From assembly GCF_024723735.1 (NCBI RefSeq), contig NZ_JANQDU010000002.1, forward strand, positions 635,001 to 699,000: DNA of 64,000 bases. The letters are read 5' to 3'. A model generated the notes under the pieces. The model searched no databases. It saw nothing but the letters and a program-made list of their open reading frames with translations, and was not told where the DNA came from. This document shows, piece after piece, positions 6,951 to 17,023 of the stretch (positions within the stretch are counted from its first letter, which is position 1; every line of letters begins with the position of its first letter). Made by a program: the position numbers and the translations under genes. This stretch comes from Frigidibacter sp. ROC022. Lineage in GTDB: Bacteria; Pseudomonadota; Alphaproteobacteria; Rhodobacterales; Rhodobacteraceae.

Positions 6951-9500
6951 ATGGATGTAACGATGAATTTCGATCCTGAGCTTCACATTGATGATATCGC
7001 CGGCTTGACCGCGACCGGAGCTCCACTTTGGGCCAAAGAGGAGATCATGACAGCGCTATCCTCGCGCAGATTGAAGGCGGGGACCAGGATCAATGTTGTA
7101 TCCGAACCGGAAAATGCGCCGGTTGAGGTGGCGCGTGTTGCAGAAGCATTTGCCATCTGGCGCGATGACACGGGTATCAACATCTGGGGCGAGGATGAGC
7201 GCGGGCTGGCATATGCCTTGACCGAGTTGGCCGACCGCGCGCGCCATTGCATCGGCACCGATCCTTTTGCCGGCCCCATGCCCTTGGCTGAAAAGCCAAG
7301 CGCTCGCATCCGTTCGATTGCGCGACTGTTCTGCTCCGAGGAGGAGGACATGGAGTGGTTCCACGATCGCCAGGGTTGGCGTGACTATCTGACGACGCTG
7401 GCGACCAATCGCTTCAACCGTTTCGCTCTAACTCTTGGGATGGGCTACAACTACCCCTATCACAATCCCTGGATCCGCGATGTCTACTTCTATTTTCCTT
7501 ATCCCTTCTTGTTTGACGTTCCGGGCCATAACGTCCAAGTACGTGGGTTGCCGATAGAAGAACGGGACCGAAATTACGAGACCCTGAAGTTCATCGCCCG
7601 GGAGGCTGCGCGGCGAGGCCTCGACTTCCAATTGGCGCTTTGGACGCAGAACTATGATTTTGACGATGTGGCGAACGCGAATTACCACATCGACGGCATC
7701 GGAAACGACAACCTGTCGGCCTATTGCCGTGCCGCAATCACCAAGTTGCTGGTTGAAGTGCCTGAGATCACCGGACTGACGTTCCGTGTTCACGTCGAAG
7801 GCGGTATTGCGGAAGGCGACTATGATTTCTGGCAAGAGGCATTCGCGGGTGTTGCGGATGCTGGACGCCCGGTCGAAATAGACCAGCATGGCAAGGGTTT
7901 GGACCACAAGCTGATTGGCATGGCGCGCGACACCGGCATGCCAATCACGGTGTCGCCGAAATACCTCGCCGAGCATATGGGGCTGGCCTATCACCAGTCT
8001 TCGATCCGAAACAAGGAATACCCGCCCGAGAAGCCGCGGGCCGAGTGGGAGAAACTATCGGAGGGCTCGCGCAAGTTCCTTCGCTACAGCTACGGCGACC
8101 TTCTCACCAAGGATAAGGATTACTCCGTCCTCTATCGGATCTGGGCCGGGACACAGCGGGTGCTGGTTTGGGGCGACCCAGAACTTGCAGGAGGCTATGG
8201 CCGGCTGTCGATGTTCGCAGGTTCTGATGGGGTAGAGTGGTGCGAACCGCTCAGCTTTAAGGGTCGTATGGGCACCGGTGTTCCCGGCCAACGCTTCAAC
8301 TACAAAGAGCAGGGGCTTGCTCCGAAACGCGACTGGGAAAAATACGCCTACACTTACCGGGTGTGGGGCCGCGGATTGTATAACCCTGAGGGGCCGCGCG
8401 ATGGATGGATGCGGCACCTGCACGCCACCTGTGGTGATGCCGCCGATGTATGCGAAACTGGCCTGGCCTTTGCCAGCCGCGTCCTACCTTTGGTGACGCT
8501 TACACATGCCCCGTCGGCTTCGAACAACCATTACTGGCCCGAGATCTACTCTAACATCGGACTTCTTGGGGGTGCCGGAGAACTTGCCGTGGGTCGCGAC
8601 ATGGAAGGCCCGGTACGGTTCGGAAATGCACCGACCTTTGACAGTGAACTGTTCGCAACAGCAAGAGAATGGGCCGAGAAACTCCTGGCCGGCGAAGCCG
8701 AGCATCGCTACACGCCGCTTGATGTTGCAGACTGGCTCGTCGACCTGTCCGAGGGCTGTGAAAAGGCGGTCATGCAGTCGAGAAATTGCGCAGACCAATT
8801 GCTCCCCGAGGCGCGCCGTATCCTGATCGATGTTGAGATCTGCTCCGGAATTGCGCGCTTCTTCGCCGAACGCTACCGCGCCGCAGTCTGGGCGGAGCTC
8901 TTCCTCGCGACCAAGGCCACGCATCTGATTGAACCGCTGCTCGATCACGCCAAGCGGTCAGTGATGGCCTGGGACAGGATCGCCGATCTCAGCCGCGATA
9001 TCTACCACGATGACCTGACATATGGCCCTGAAAGTTGGCTACGCGGTTCTTGGCAGCAGAGACAAGCCGAGATGAGGGCTGAATTGCAGGATATCGAAGG
9101 CCGCCGTGGTATGCGCCTCACAAAGAGCTTGGCGCTATCGACTGAGGGTGAGGCGGCCGTGGCGGCGCTGAAGGCACGGGTTCCTGTCCAGAGAACGGAC
9201 TGCGTCGACGCGCCAGAAACTTTCACCCGCGGCAAGAACTTTACGGTTCGCTACAATGGTTCAGCAGACTCTGCCCCCGTTCTACACTATCGCGTCGTCG
9301 ATCAGTCGCAGCGCTGGTGCAAGGCGCCGATGACGGCGCAGGATAAGGGTTTTGCGGCTACGATCCCGGGCGACTATCTGGAAACTCCGTTCCACCTCCA
9401 GTTTTTTGTTTCCCTGACTGAGGCTGGAGTTCCAAAGCTTGCGCCTGGCTTGGCCGAATCCTTGTCCAACCAGCCCTATTACTTGGCCTTGCAGGTGTGA
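6951..9500 (+). CDS. Large cytoplasmic glycosidase-like protein, family not assigned
   Basis: An 849-residue protein without signal peptide. Residues about 20-105 resemble the small alpha/beta domain found before the catalytic domain in GH20, GH67 and related hydrolases (GINIWGEDERGLAYALTEL). Residues about 115-430 look like a TIM barrel (ARIRSIARLF..., NRFALTLGMGYNYPY, LDFQLALWTQNY, LTFRVHVEGG with a candidate acidic residue near 283). A long helical region and a C-terminal beta segment follow. The alpha-glucuronidase/hexosaminidase clan is my best guess but catalytic residues cannot be fixed by eye. It sits second in a LacI-controlled oligosaccharide import operon, so it probably acts on the imported glycan. 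A second start at 6963 is equally possible. Confidence 0.7.
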   Translation: MDVTMNFDPELHIDDIAGLTATGAPLWAKEEIMTALSSRRLKAGTRINVVSEPENAPVEVARVAEAFAIWRDDTGINIWGEDERGLAYALTELADRARHCIGTDPFAGPMPLAEKPSARIRSIARLFCSEEEDMEWFHDRQGWRDYLTTLATNRFNRFALTLGMGYNYPYHNPWIRDVYFYFPYPFLFDVPGHNVQVRGLPIEERDRNYETLKFIAREAARRGLDFQLALWTQNYDFDDVANANYHIDGIGNDNLSAYCRAAITKLLVEVPEITGLTFRVHVEGGIAEGDYDFWQEAFAGVADAGRPVEIDQHGKGLDHKLIGMARDTGMPITVSPKYLAEHMGLAYHQSSIRNKEYPPEKPRAEWEKLSEGSRKFLRYSYGDLLTKDKDYSVLYRIWAGTQRVLVWGDPELAGGYGRLSMFAGSDGVEWCEPLSFKGRMGTGVPGQRFNYKEQGLAPKRDWEKYAYTYRVWGRGLYNPEGPRDGWMRHLHATCGDAADVCETGLAFASRVLPLVTLTHAPSASNNHYWPEIYSNIGLLGGAGELAVGRDMEGPVRFGNAPTFDSELFATAREWAEKLLAGEAEHRYTPLDVADWLVDLSEGCEKAVMQSRNCADQLLPEARRILIDVEICSGIARFFAERYRAAVWAELFLATKATHLIEPLLDHAKRSVMAWDRIADLSRDIYHDDLTYGPESWLRGSWQQRQAEMRAELQDIEGRRGMRLTKSLALSTEGEAAVAALKARVPVQRTDCVDAPETFTRGKNFTVRYNGSADSAPVLHYRVVDQSQRWCKAPMTAQDKGFAATIPGDYLETPFHLQFFVSLTEAGVPKLAPGLAESLSNQPYYLALQV
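7048..7061. promoter_or_regulatory. LacI-operator-like site inside the glycosidase gene
   Basis: TGACAGCGCTATCC matches the upstream operator box at 12 of 14 positions, including the first 11 in a row. It lies about 1.9 kb downstream of the main pair. It may be an auxiliary operator for looping or chance coding sequence. Confidence 0.3.
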
Positions 9501-9543
9501 CGTGCAAAGGATCTAGTCAGCAATTCCAGAGTAGGGGCACTGG

Positions 9544-10479
9544 ATGATACGCTACTTACTAATCCGGCTACTGGATGCCGTTCCGACAGTGTTGTTGGTG
9601 CTCACCCTCGTCTTTATCGCCATGCGCATTTTGCCCGGGGATCCGGCGATTTCAGCGCTTGGGGATATGGCGACAGCCGAACAGCTCCAAGTGTTCCGCG
9701 ACAAGATGGGGCTCAACGACCCTTTGTGGCAGCAGTATTTCTCGTTCCTCGGCAAGATGCTGACACTGGACTTCGGCAAGTCCCTGATGAACGGGCGCGA
9801 GGTCGTTGACCTGATCGCTTTCAATCTGCCCTACACCATCGAACTGACACTGGCGGCTGTCTTTATGGGCATATTCGTCGGAGTACCTTTCGGTGTCTGG
9901 GCCGCGACGAATCCGAACCGAACACCGGACGCTGCCATGCGTGGTTTCTCGTTAATCGGCTACGCGGTGCCTGACTTCTACCTGGGCGCATTGCTACTGA
10001 TCACGTTCTCACTGAACCTTGGTTGGTTTCCAATCAACGGCGGTGGTGAGGGGCTAATCGATCGCCTGTACCATGTATTCCTGCCGGCTTTGACACTGGC
10101 GTTCATAAAAGCGGCGTTTCTCGGTCGCCTGACACGAACGGCTTTGCTGGAAGTATTGGGCAAGGATTATGTCCGCACCGCACGGGCCAAAGGCGCTCGT
10201 GAGCCACGGGTTGTCTATCGTCACGGTCTGCGGAACGCGCTTTTGCCGATAACGACAGGCCTTGGGCTTTCTACCCTTGCCGCGTTGTCCGGATCAGTCG
10301 CCGTGGAAATGGTGTTCAACCGTCCGGGCATCGGGAAACTCCTGATCTCGGCGATTGCCGAACGGGACTACGCAGTGATCCAGGCCGGCGTCACGGTGTT
10401 CGCGATGTTCGTGGTCGCCATCAACCTGCTGATGGATCTCGTTTACGTTCTTGTTGATCCGAGGATTCGCGTGAAATGA
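9544..10479 (+). CDS. ABC transporter permease, DppB type
   Basis: A 311-residue inner-membrane permease with the classical N-terminus of DppB/OppB proteins (an RLL...VPTVLLVLTLVF membrane segment followed by LPGDPA) and the EAA-type loop that contacts the ATPases (VRTARAKGAREPRVVYRHGLRN). About six membrane segments. The stop overlaps the next gene's start in ATGA, so the two permeases are translationally coupled and form the heterodimeric channel for the binding protein at 5234. Confidence 0.93.
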   Translation: MIRYLLIRLLDAVPTVLLVLTLVFIAMRILPGDPAISALGDMATAEQLQVFRDKMGLNDPLWQQYFSFLGKMLTLDFGKSLMNGREVVDLIAFNLPYTIELTLAAVFMGIFVGVPFGVWAATNPNRTPDAAMRGFSLIGYAVPDFYLGALLLITFSLNLGWFPINGGGEGLIDRLYHVFLPALTLAFIKAAFLGRLTRTALLEVLGKDYVRTARAKGAREPRVVYRHGLRNALLPITTGLGLSTLAALSGSVAVEMVFNRPGIGKLLISAIAERDYAVIQAGVTVFAMFVVAINLLMDLVYVLVDPRIRVK

Positions 10480-11372
10480 CCGAACCTGTTGATCCTGCAA
10501 CCACCGAGACCATGGAACCAGTGCCGCCGCCTGTATCGGTGGTCTCGACACTCATTCATGTAATCTTCAGCAGGCCGGCAACCATTGTCGCGGTGGCGAT
10601 TATCGTTGCCTTCATTTTCCTGGCGGTCTTTGCGCCCTGGATCGCGCCCTATGATCCGGTGCAGCAGAGCATTCTCGCTACGAACTTGTCGCCGACGGCA
10701 GATCACCTCGTAGGAACCGACCAATTCGGCCGAGATGTATTGAGCCGCTTGATCTATGGGTCGCGCAACTCTTTGATATTTGGGCTTGTTTCACCCGTTC
10801 TTGCGGCCTTCTTCGGCACGATCCTTGGAGTTACTGCCGGCTACTTTGGCGGAATTCCGGACCGGCTCATCTCTCGGGTGATAGATCTTCTTCTGGCATT
10901 TCCGGAGTTGCTTCTAGCGATCCTTATTGCCGCGGCCCTGGGAGGAGGTTTCTGGAACATCGTTGCCGTGCTGACCGTCGCCTTTATCCCTGGCTTCGCC
11001 CGCGTCGCCCGCGCCACGACTTTGGCAGTCAAGCAGGAACCCTATGTCGAAGCGGCCGTCGCCGTCGGGCTGCGCACACCGATGATCATTTTCCGCCACG
11101 TGATCCCGAATATCGCAGCTCCCATCGTGGTACTGATCACACTATGGGTCGCTTCGGCGATCCGCCTGGAAGCTTCGTTGTCATTTCTGGGAATGGGAAC
11201 GCAGGCCCCCAACCCGTCATGGGGTAACATCATCCGTGACGGACTAAACAATCTCTTCGGCTCGCCTTGGCCGATCGTCGGGGCAGGGTTGCTGATCACC
11301 CTGATCGTGCTTTCCTTCAACCTTGTCGGTGACGCTCTCCGCGATGCCCTTGATCCGGATACGTCGAAATGA
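10476..11372 (+). CDS. ABC transporter permease, DppC type
   Basis: A 298-residue permease with DppC/OppC features: N-terminal membrane segment, then the conserved GTDQFGRDVLSRLIYGSRNSL stretch, and the EAA loop (EAAVAVGLRTPMIIFRHVIPN). Five to six membrane segments. Overlaps both neighbours by ATGA junctions, so dppB-, dppC- and dppD-like genes are translated as one coupled unit. Confidence 0.93.
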   Translation: MTEPVDPATTETMEPVPPPVSVVSTLIHVIFSRPATIVAVAIIVAFIFLAVFAPWIAPYDPVQQSILATNLSPTADHLVGTDQFGRDVLSRLIYGSRNSLIFGLVSPVLAAFFGTILGVTAGYFGGIPDRLISRVIDLLLAFPELLLAILIAAALGGGFWNIVAVLTVAFIPGFARVARATTLAVKQEPYVEAAVAVGLRTPMIIFRHVIPNIAAPIVVLITLWVASAIRLEASLSFLGMGTQAPNPSWGNIIRDGLNNLFGSPWPIVGAGLLITLIVLSFNLVGDALRDALDPDTSK

Positions 11373-12370
11373 GCGCACTTCTTAGCCTCCGTAGTGTTTC
11401 GGTCAATTTCGGCCGCGGGGAAAAGGCGCTGCGCGTCGTCGATGGAGTCAGCTTTGACATCGACGTTGGTGGAACTCTTGGCTTGGTCGGAGAAAGCGGA
11501 TCGGGAAAGTCCGTCACGTCGCTGGCAGTTCTGCGGCTCATTCCCGAGCGGCTCGGTTGGTCCACGAGAGGTCGCATCGAGTTCGAAGGCCAAAATCTGC
11601 TGGACCTACCTGCCGACAAAATGCCCGAGATTCGTGGGCGCGACATTGCCATGATCTTTCAGGAACCGATGTCGTCGCTGAATCCGGTGATGACCATCGG
11701 GAGCCAGATCAGCGAAGCCTTGTTTCTGCACGGTTGGCCGAACCGGGCCAAACGTCATGCCCGAGTTGTCGAGATGCTGCGTCTGGTCGGAATCCCTGAT
11801 CCCGAGGGTCGTCTGGGCGCCTATCCGCATCAGTTCTCGGGTGGGATGCGTCAGCGTGTCATGATTGCGATGGCCCTGGCCTGTTCGCCCAAGCTCTTGA
11901 TCGCTGATGAGGCAACGACGGCCCTGGATGTAACAATCCAGGCGCAGGTACTTGAACTGATGAAGAAAATCCGGAGCGATACCGGAACGGCAATCCTGAT
12001 GATCTCGCATGATCTCGGTGTCATCGCCGACATCTGCGATCGGGTCGTCGTGATGTACTCGGGCCGTGTTGTCGAAGTGGCCGACATTCGTTCGCTCCTG
12101 CAGCGGCCTGCGCATCCCTATACTCGGGGACTGTTGGAAAGCGTTCCGCGCAAAGGGCAGGAACGCGAGCGCCTGTATCAGGTCCCAGGGTCTGTTCCGA
12201 TGGCGGGGTCAGTTCGACAAGGCTGCCCCTTCCGCGCACGCTGTTCGGTGGCCGTCGACAAGTGTGCCGTTAAAATGCCGCCAATGTTCCGTTTTGCCGA
12301 AGATCAAAGGGCGGCCTGTTGGGTGTCCGCCGAACAATCCAACGCCCCTGTCATCGAGGACTTGAAATGA
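11369..12370 (+). CDS. ABC transporter ATP-binding protein, DppD type
   Basis: A 333-residue ATPase: Walker [10 protein letters not shown]-loop [11 protein letters not shown], signature FSGGMRQR, Walker [13 protein letters not shown] and switch His in MISHDLG. The C-terminal oligopeptide/dipeptide extension with a Cys cluster (CPFRARC...DKC) typical of DppD/OppD is present. Coupled by ATGA overlaps to the permease before and the second ATPase after it. Powers the importer together with the DppF-like protein. Confidence 0.94.
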   Translation: MSALLSLRSVSVNFGRGEKALRVVDGVSFDIDVGGTLGLVGESGSGKSVTSLAVLRLIPERLGWSTRGRIEFEGQNLLDLPADKMPEIRGRDIAMIFQEPMSSLNPVMTIGSQISEALFLHGWPNRAKRHARVVEMLRLVGIPDPEGRLGAYPHQFSGGMRQRVMIAMALACSPKLLIADEATTALDVTIQAQVLELMKKIRSDTGTAILMISHDLGVIADICDRVVVMYSGRVVEVADIRSLLQRPAHPYTRGLLESVPRKGQERERLYQVPGSVPMAGSVRQGCPFRARCSVAVDKCAVKMPPMFRFAEDQRAACWVSAEQSNAPVIEDLK

Positions 12371-13356
12371 GCGGGTTGATTAGGGCCGAGGGGCTCGGCA
12401 AGACATTCGGCGGTACAACTGGATGGCTTTCGGGCAAATCCGATTCAGTGCGTGCTGTCGATGGAGTCAGCCTCGAAGTGGCCAGGGGCGAGACGCTGGC
12501 CCTGGTCGGGGAGTCTGGTTGTGGCAAGTCCACGCTCGGGAGGCTGCTATTGCGTCTGATCGATCCGACGGAAGGGTCGGTTTGGTTTGAAGGCAGGGAC
12601 ATTGCTTCACTTGGGGCCTCCGAAATGCGCCGCATGCGGCAGCGTCTACAGATCATATTCCAAGACCCGTTCGGGTCGCTCAGTCCGCGCCGGACAATAA
12701 ACCAGATCATTTCGGAACCGCTGGAAGTCTTTAATGTCGTCAAGGGCCGCAAGGCGAGGCGGGAGCGCGTGGCCGAGTTGCTGACCAAGGTAGGTCTACC
12801 TCCGGGTTACATGGATCGGCTGCCGCGCCAGTTTTCGGGCGGCCAACGTCAGCGTATTGGTATCGCAAGGGCAATTGCACTAAACCCGGCTTTTATCGTC
12901 GCTGATGAGCCGGTGTCGGCGCTTGATGTCTCGATCCAGGCGCAGATCATCAACCTCATGCAGGACCTTCAGCGCGATGCAGGGTTCAGCTACTTGTTTA
13001 TTTCGCACGACCTCGCCGTGGTCCGCCATATCGCTGATCGGGTGGCTGTGATGTATCTCGGTCGTATTGTCGAAATTGGTTCAAAGCGTCAGATATACAG
13101 CGTTCCCCAGCATCCATATACGCAGGCTCTGCTCTCTGCGGCGCCAGAACCTGAAGTCGATACTGTTTCGAGTCGGATCATTCTTGAAGGTGACGTCCCC
13201 AATCCATCGGCGCTGCCGACCGGCTGTACGTTTCATACGCGGTGTCCCATCGCGCAGGAGGTATGCCGGGTTAAGCGTCCCTCGCTCGATGAGGTCGCAC
13301 CAAATCAGTTTGCAGCCTGCCATTTCGCAAAACCCAATCCGATTCCCATTGGCTGA
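12367..13356 (+). CDS. ABC transporter ATP-binding protein, DppF type
   Basis: A 329-residue ATPase with Walker [10 protein letters not shown], signature FSGGQRQR, Walker [13 protein letters not shown], switch FISHDLAVV and the C-terminal [15 protein letters not shown] motif of DppF/OppF proteins. The start at 12367 overlaps the previous stop (ATGA); an upstream in-frame ATG at 12319 lies inside the previous gene and is rejected. Forms the ATPase heterodimer with the preceding protein. Confidence 0.94.
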   Translation: MSGLIRAEGLGKTFGGTTGWLSGKSDSVRAVDGVSLEVARGETLALVGESGCGKSTLGRLLLRLIDPTEGSVWFEGRDIASLGASEMRRMRQRLQIIFQDPFGSLSPRRTINQIISEPLEVFNVVKGRKARRERVAELLTKVGLPPGYMDRLPRQFSGGQRQRIGIARAIALNPAFIVADEPVSALDVSIQAQIINLMQDLQRDAGFSYLFISHDLAVVRHIADRVAVMYLGRIVEIGSKRQIYSVPQHPYTQALLSAAPEPEVDTVSSRIILEGDVPNPSALPTGCTFHTRCPIAQEVCRVKRPSLDEVAPNQFAACHFAKPNPIPIG

Positions 13357-13400
13357 TCCGATCAGCCGTCGGTGGCACAAGAGTTGAAAGGAAGAACGCC

Positions 13401-15587
13401 ATGGGCGCAGTGCCTTGGTATCGAACCACTGTCCGGTGGGGGCAGACCAACCTGACGGAGGTCGATCCGACACGCTATGACCACGAGTTCTGGCGATTGC
13501 ACTGGAAAAAAACGAATATTCAGGGTGTTATTGTAAACGCCGGCGGCATTGTTGCCTATTATCCGTCCAAGTACCCGCTGCATCACAGAGCCGAGACACT
13601 TGGTGATCGTGATCTCTTCGGTGAAATCGTCACCGTCGCACGTGAGGAAGGCCTCTCAATCATCGCACGCATGGACTCGAACCGCGTCGCAGTAGACTTC
13701 TTCCATGCGCACCCGGAGTGGGTTTGCCGGGATGAAAATGGCGATCCCAGGATGCAGGCCGATAAGTATATTACCTGCATCAATTCGCCGTATTATTCCG
13801 AGTATCTTCCCGGCGTCATGCGGGAGATCATTGACCGGAACCAGCCGGATGGTTTCGCGGACAACTCCTGGGCTGGGCTTCCGCGCGACAAGATATGCTA
13901 CTGCATCCACTGTCGTGAGCAATTCGGGGCCAGCGGCAATGATCTTCCAAAAGCGCATGACTGGGACGATCCGAGCTATCGTGCCTGGATTGCCTGGAAT
14001 TATCGCCGGCGAACGGAATTGTGGGACGCCAACAATGCGGTGACGATGGCGGCTGGCGGCGAACACTGCCGCTGGATGGGAATGCTGTCAGGCGACCTGT
14101 TGAACAACTGCAACCGGTTCATCGACCTGCGCGCCATTTTGAAGCGGTCAGAGATAGTGATGCTCGATCATCAACGCCGCTCGCCGGAAGACGGGTTTGA
14201 ACAGAATGCCGAGGCTGGTCGACGTTTGCATGAGTTGCTGGGCTGGGAAAAACTCATCCCGGAGTCGATGCCGCAGTACCAATTGGGAAGGCCCGCCTTC
14301 CGCTTGGCTTCGATGCCTGCTGCCGAGGTTCGCCTCTGGTCATCGTCCGGGTTTGCGGGCGGCATCCAGCCATGGTGGCACCACATCAGTGCCAGCCATG
14401 AGGATCGCCGCCAGTATCAGACTGCGGCGCCGATTTTTGCTTGGCACAAGGCGAATGAGGACATCCTGCTCAATCGTCGCCCGACTGCACGGATCGGCGT
14501 GGTCTGGAGCCAAGCCAACCACGACCTTCATGGTCGTGACCGTGGCGCCGAAATAACCCTCGGCCCGTACCGTGGTACAGTGCGCGCTCTCGCGCGCGGC
14601 GGGCTGGACTGGCTGCCGGTGGAGGTTTCGGACATTGCCGCCGCCGTGGAACGTTTCGACGTTCTCGTTCTGCCAAACATAGCAATTCTGTCCGACCAAG
14701 ATGTGTCGGCGATCCGGACATTTGTCGAACATGGCGGCTCGCTTGTCATGACTGGCGAAACCGGCTGCTTCGATGCTGCGGGGCAACGCCGTGACCGTCC
14801 CGCGCTGGCGGGAATGTTTGGACTAGAGCCGCAGGCGGGGGGAGATCTTGGTGATATCGGCGTACCGGACCCAAACATCGAGGTGCCACTGCGTCACAGT
14901 TATCTTCGGCTTTCGCCCGAAAACCGGGCGGCATTCTATGGACCCGTCGACAAGACCGCGACGGCCGACAGAGCGTATCGTCACCCGGTCCTGAATGGAT
15001 TGGACAGCACCGATATAGTCCCTTTTGGCGGTTTCCTTCCGCGAATGCGCGCACTTCCCGAGACCGAGGTGCTGGCAACTTGGGTGCCCGCATTTCCGAT
15101 CTATCCACCCGAGACCTCCTGGATGCGCCAGCCTCGAAGTGATATTCCGGCGCTGACTGTGTGCGAGAAGGGGGCATCCCGCCTGGTGGCCGTGCTCGCC
15201 GATTTAGATCGCTGCTATGCCCGAGAGGAATCTTTCGAACATGCTCAAATACTATCGAATGCCGTCACTTGGTGCCTTGGGGATCGCCCCCATATCACGG
15301 TATCAGGAGCCGGCGGGCTGTTGTCGGTGGCAGGTTACGCTCAAGGCGAACGTCGAATAGTCCACCTGAACAGCCGACTTGTGACCTCGCCAACGCCTGG
15401 TCGACAAGAGGTCCTGGTTCCGATTGGCCCGGCCCGCCTGTGTGTTCCTTGGACCGGTCCCGGAAAGGTCACCCTGCGAGTGTCCGGTGGAGAGCCTGCC
15501 GTTGAGCAAGAAGACGATCGTATTGTTGTGACGGTCCCGGCGGTTTCAGATCACGAAGTGGTCGTCATCGAACCCGCGCCGCAGTGA
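13401..15587 (+). CDS. GHL6-like glycoside hydrolase with beta-galactosidase trimerisation-type domain
   Basis: A 728-residue cytoplasmic protein. Residues about 1-370 form a TIM-barrel-like region (NIQGVIVNAGGIVAYYPSKY, GLSIIARMDSNRV, YYSEYLPGVMREII, PDGFADNSWAGLP), which I liken to the hypothetical glycosyl hydrolase 6 group. Residues about 375-620 resemble the glutamine-amidotransferase-like trimerisation domain of GH42 enzymes (RFDVLVLPNIAILSDQDV, FVEHGGSLVMTGETG). A beta-rich tail follows. AAGGAAGAACGCC precedes the ATG. It closes the LacI-controlled operon; as it has no export signal it should act on oligosaccharides after import. Substrate unknown; related proteins are often mislabelled alpha-L-fucosidase or beta-galactosidase. 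Confidence 0.72.
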   Translation: MGAVPWYRTTVRWGQTNLTEVDPTRYDHEFWRLHWKKTNIQGVIVNAGGIVAYYPSKYPLHHRAETLGDRDLFGEIVTVAREEGLSIIARMDSNRVAVDFFHAHPEWVCRDENGDPRMQADKYITCINSPYYSEYLPGVMREIIDRNQPDGFADNSWAGLPRDKICYCIHCREQFGASGNDLPKAHDWDDPSYRAWIAWNYRRRTELWDANNAVTMAAGGEHCRWMGMLSGDLLNNCNRFIDLRAILKRSEIVMLDHQRRSPEDGFEQNAEAGRRLHELLGWEKLIPESMPQYQLGRPAFRLASMPAAEVRLWSSSGFAGGIQPWWHHISASHEDRRQYQTAAPIFAWHKANEDILLNRRPTARIGVVWSQANHDLHGRDRGAEITLGPYRGTVRALARGGLDWLPVEVSDIAAAVERFDVLVLPNIAILSDQDVSAIRTFVEHGGSLVMTGETGCFDAAGQRRDRPALAGMFGLEPQAGGDLGDIGVPDPNIEVPLRHSYLRLSPENRAAFYGPVDKTATADRAYRHPVLNGLDSTDIVPFGGFLPRMRALPETEVLATWVPAFPIYPPETSWMRQPRSDIPALTVCEKGASRLVAVLADLDRCYAREESFEHAQILSNAVTWCLGDRPHITVSGAGGLLSVAGYAQGERRIVHLNSRLVTSPTPGRQEVLVPIGPARLCVPWTGPGKVTLRVSGGEPAVEQEDDRIVVTVPAVSDHEVVVIEPAPQ

Positions 15588-15625
15588 CACCAAATGCATC
15601 CGACGGCTCTATTGGTGGCATTCAT

Positions 15626-16839
15626 GGGAGTGGACAGGACCTGGGGTCAGGCAGCGGATCTGCGGTAGGCGCTGGTCAACCTTCGATCGAGAACGACAGC
15701 CCGTATGACGGCAACTTGGTGGGCACCTTTGGGTGACCATCTCATGCACCGGCGTTTTCGCATGCATGTGTCGCCAATGTCATTCACGCAGCCTTCCGCA
15801 CGGGACGATGAGATCGGAAGACCATTACGGTATCGCCGACCATAGTCTGTCAGGTTGTCCGTATTGTTTGTCAGATAGGCATAAGGTTCCTGGCAACACG
15901 CTCGAACACGTGTGGCCGCGTCACGCACCGCAGTCTCATCTTTGTTGAGACGTGTGCAATCGGTCATCAGCCATCGAAGGTCAGTCGCGGCGGTTCGAAT
16001 TTCTCCACGCCGCCGATTCCATCGCAACCTTGCTGCAGAGCGCCCGAAGAGCACCGGGATGCCTGGGAAGTTCGTAGTTTGCAACAACCCCGTCACCGCG
16101 TTCTCTACATGATTGACCCGCATCGAGATGCCGCTTCTGGTAGTCCGGCCTGCACCGAACATGCGTACCATCCAGAAATACCGTCGCCGGAACTGCGCTC
16201 TTGTCCGCGGACGAGACAGTCGGCCTGAAACCCTGACCGTCGCTGATTTCCTTGGCAATCTTGATGAGGCGACTACGCACCGGGGTGTTCATCTGCTTTG
16301 CGCATGGCAAGAAGGCTTCCATGGTAGGGGCCGCTTCACGGAATGAATGTCGCGCCCCGGGTTCGGCTTGAGGGCGCTGCAGTTCTGGTGTCGAGCGGTC
16401 CGGGAAGAAACGGGCAAGCGGCGGGAATGGCCACCGATGGCGACATCGGACTTGGCGCTGCAGGCGCCGCGGCGAATGCGTGGTGCCTTGACCTGGAACC
16501 GACCAAGCAATGTGTCCAGAACTCTGGATCGATAGTCATGGATGGCTCTGACTTGGTTGCAGTCGGGACAAACCCTGCTTGCTTCAGAGATCCCCTCGAC
16601 CTGGTCAAGGAGGATTGCTTGCTGCACAATTGCCAAAGCATCGATCTCGCATCTTCCAGCAGCAGTCCGAGGCCCTCTGGCTGCGTTCTCCGTAACGGGC
16701 GGGAGAAGCGTCCCAAGCGTAGCGTTTTCGTGGTTCCGCTCTCAAATGTCGCCTCGACGATGATCCGCACATTCATGTGCAGTTCCTCGGCGGTGAAATC
16801 ACCATCATAGACAAAGACCCCCAGGTTTTGCCCACTCCC
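15626..16839 (-). mobile_element. Decayed ISKra4-family insertion sequence
   Basis: The boundaries are set by 21-bp terminal inverted repeats: positions 15626-15646 (beginning GGGAGTGG and ending ACCTGGGG) and the reverse complement of 16819-16839 differ at 3 positions. Between them a transposase of ISKra4 type is encoded on the minus strand but broken by frameshifts. About 1.2 kb, somewhat short for the family, so an internal deletion is possible. No target duplication was recognised. Confidence 0.75.
15647..16776 (-). pseudogene. ISKra4-family transposase, multiply frameshifted
   Basis: Read on the minus strand, recognisable pieces follow in order but in different frames: an N-terminal part (MNVRIIVEATFESG), then the zinc-ribbon-like segment (CPDCNQVRAIHDYRSRVLDT, near 16450-16570), then a central part (FLPCAKQMNTPVR and ATVFLDGTHVRCRPDYQKRH, near 16150-16320), then the C-terminus (LTDYGRRYRNGLPISSSRAE, and MRWSPKGAHQ, near 15680-15820). 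At least three frame changes separate them. No functional protein can be made; any relic activity would need a complete copy elsewhere. Confidence 0.85.
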
Positions 16840-17023
16840 CCTGCGGCCTGTCCCTGGTTCGATCCAGCCCCATGGTGAAACAATAGCCTGACTTGCGCGC
16901 GGGATGCCAGCGACCGGACCTGCCGCGACCGGCGGCGTGGTCGGTCCCGATCCTCCTCAACCAGAGCGCGGCTGGTGGCTGTTGGCCATGGAAGGCGTGG
17001 GTGCCGGTTCCCGTCGCCGGACC

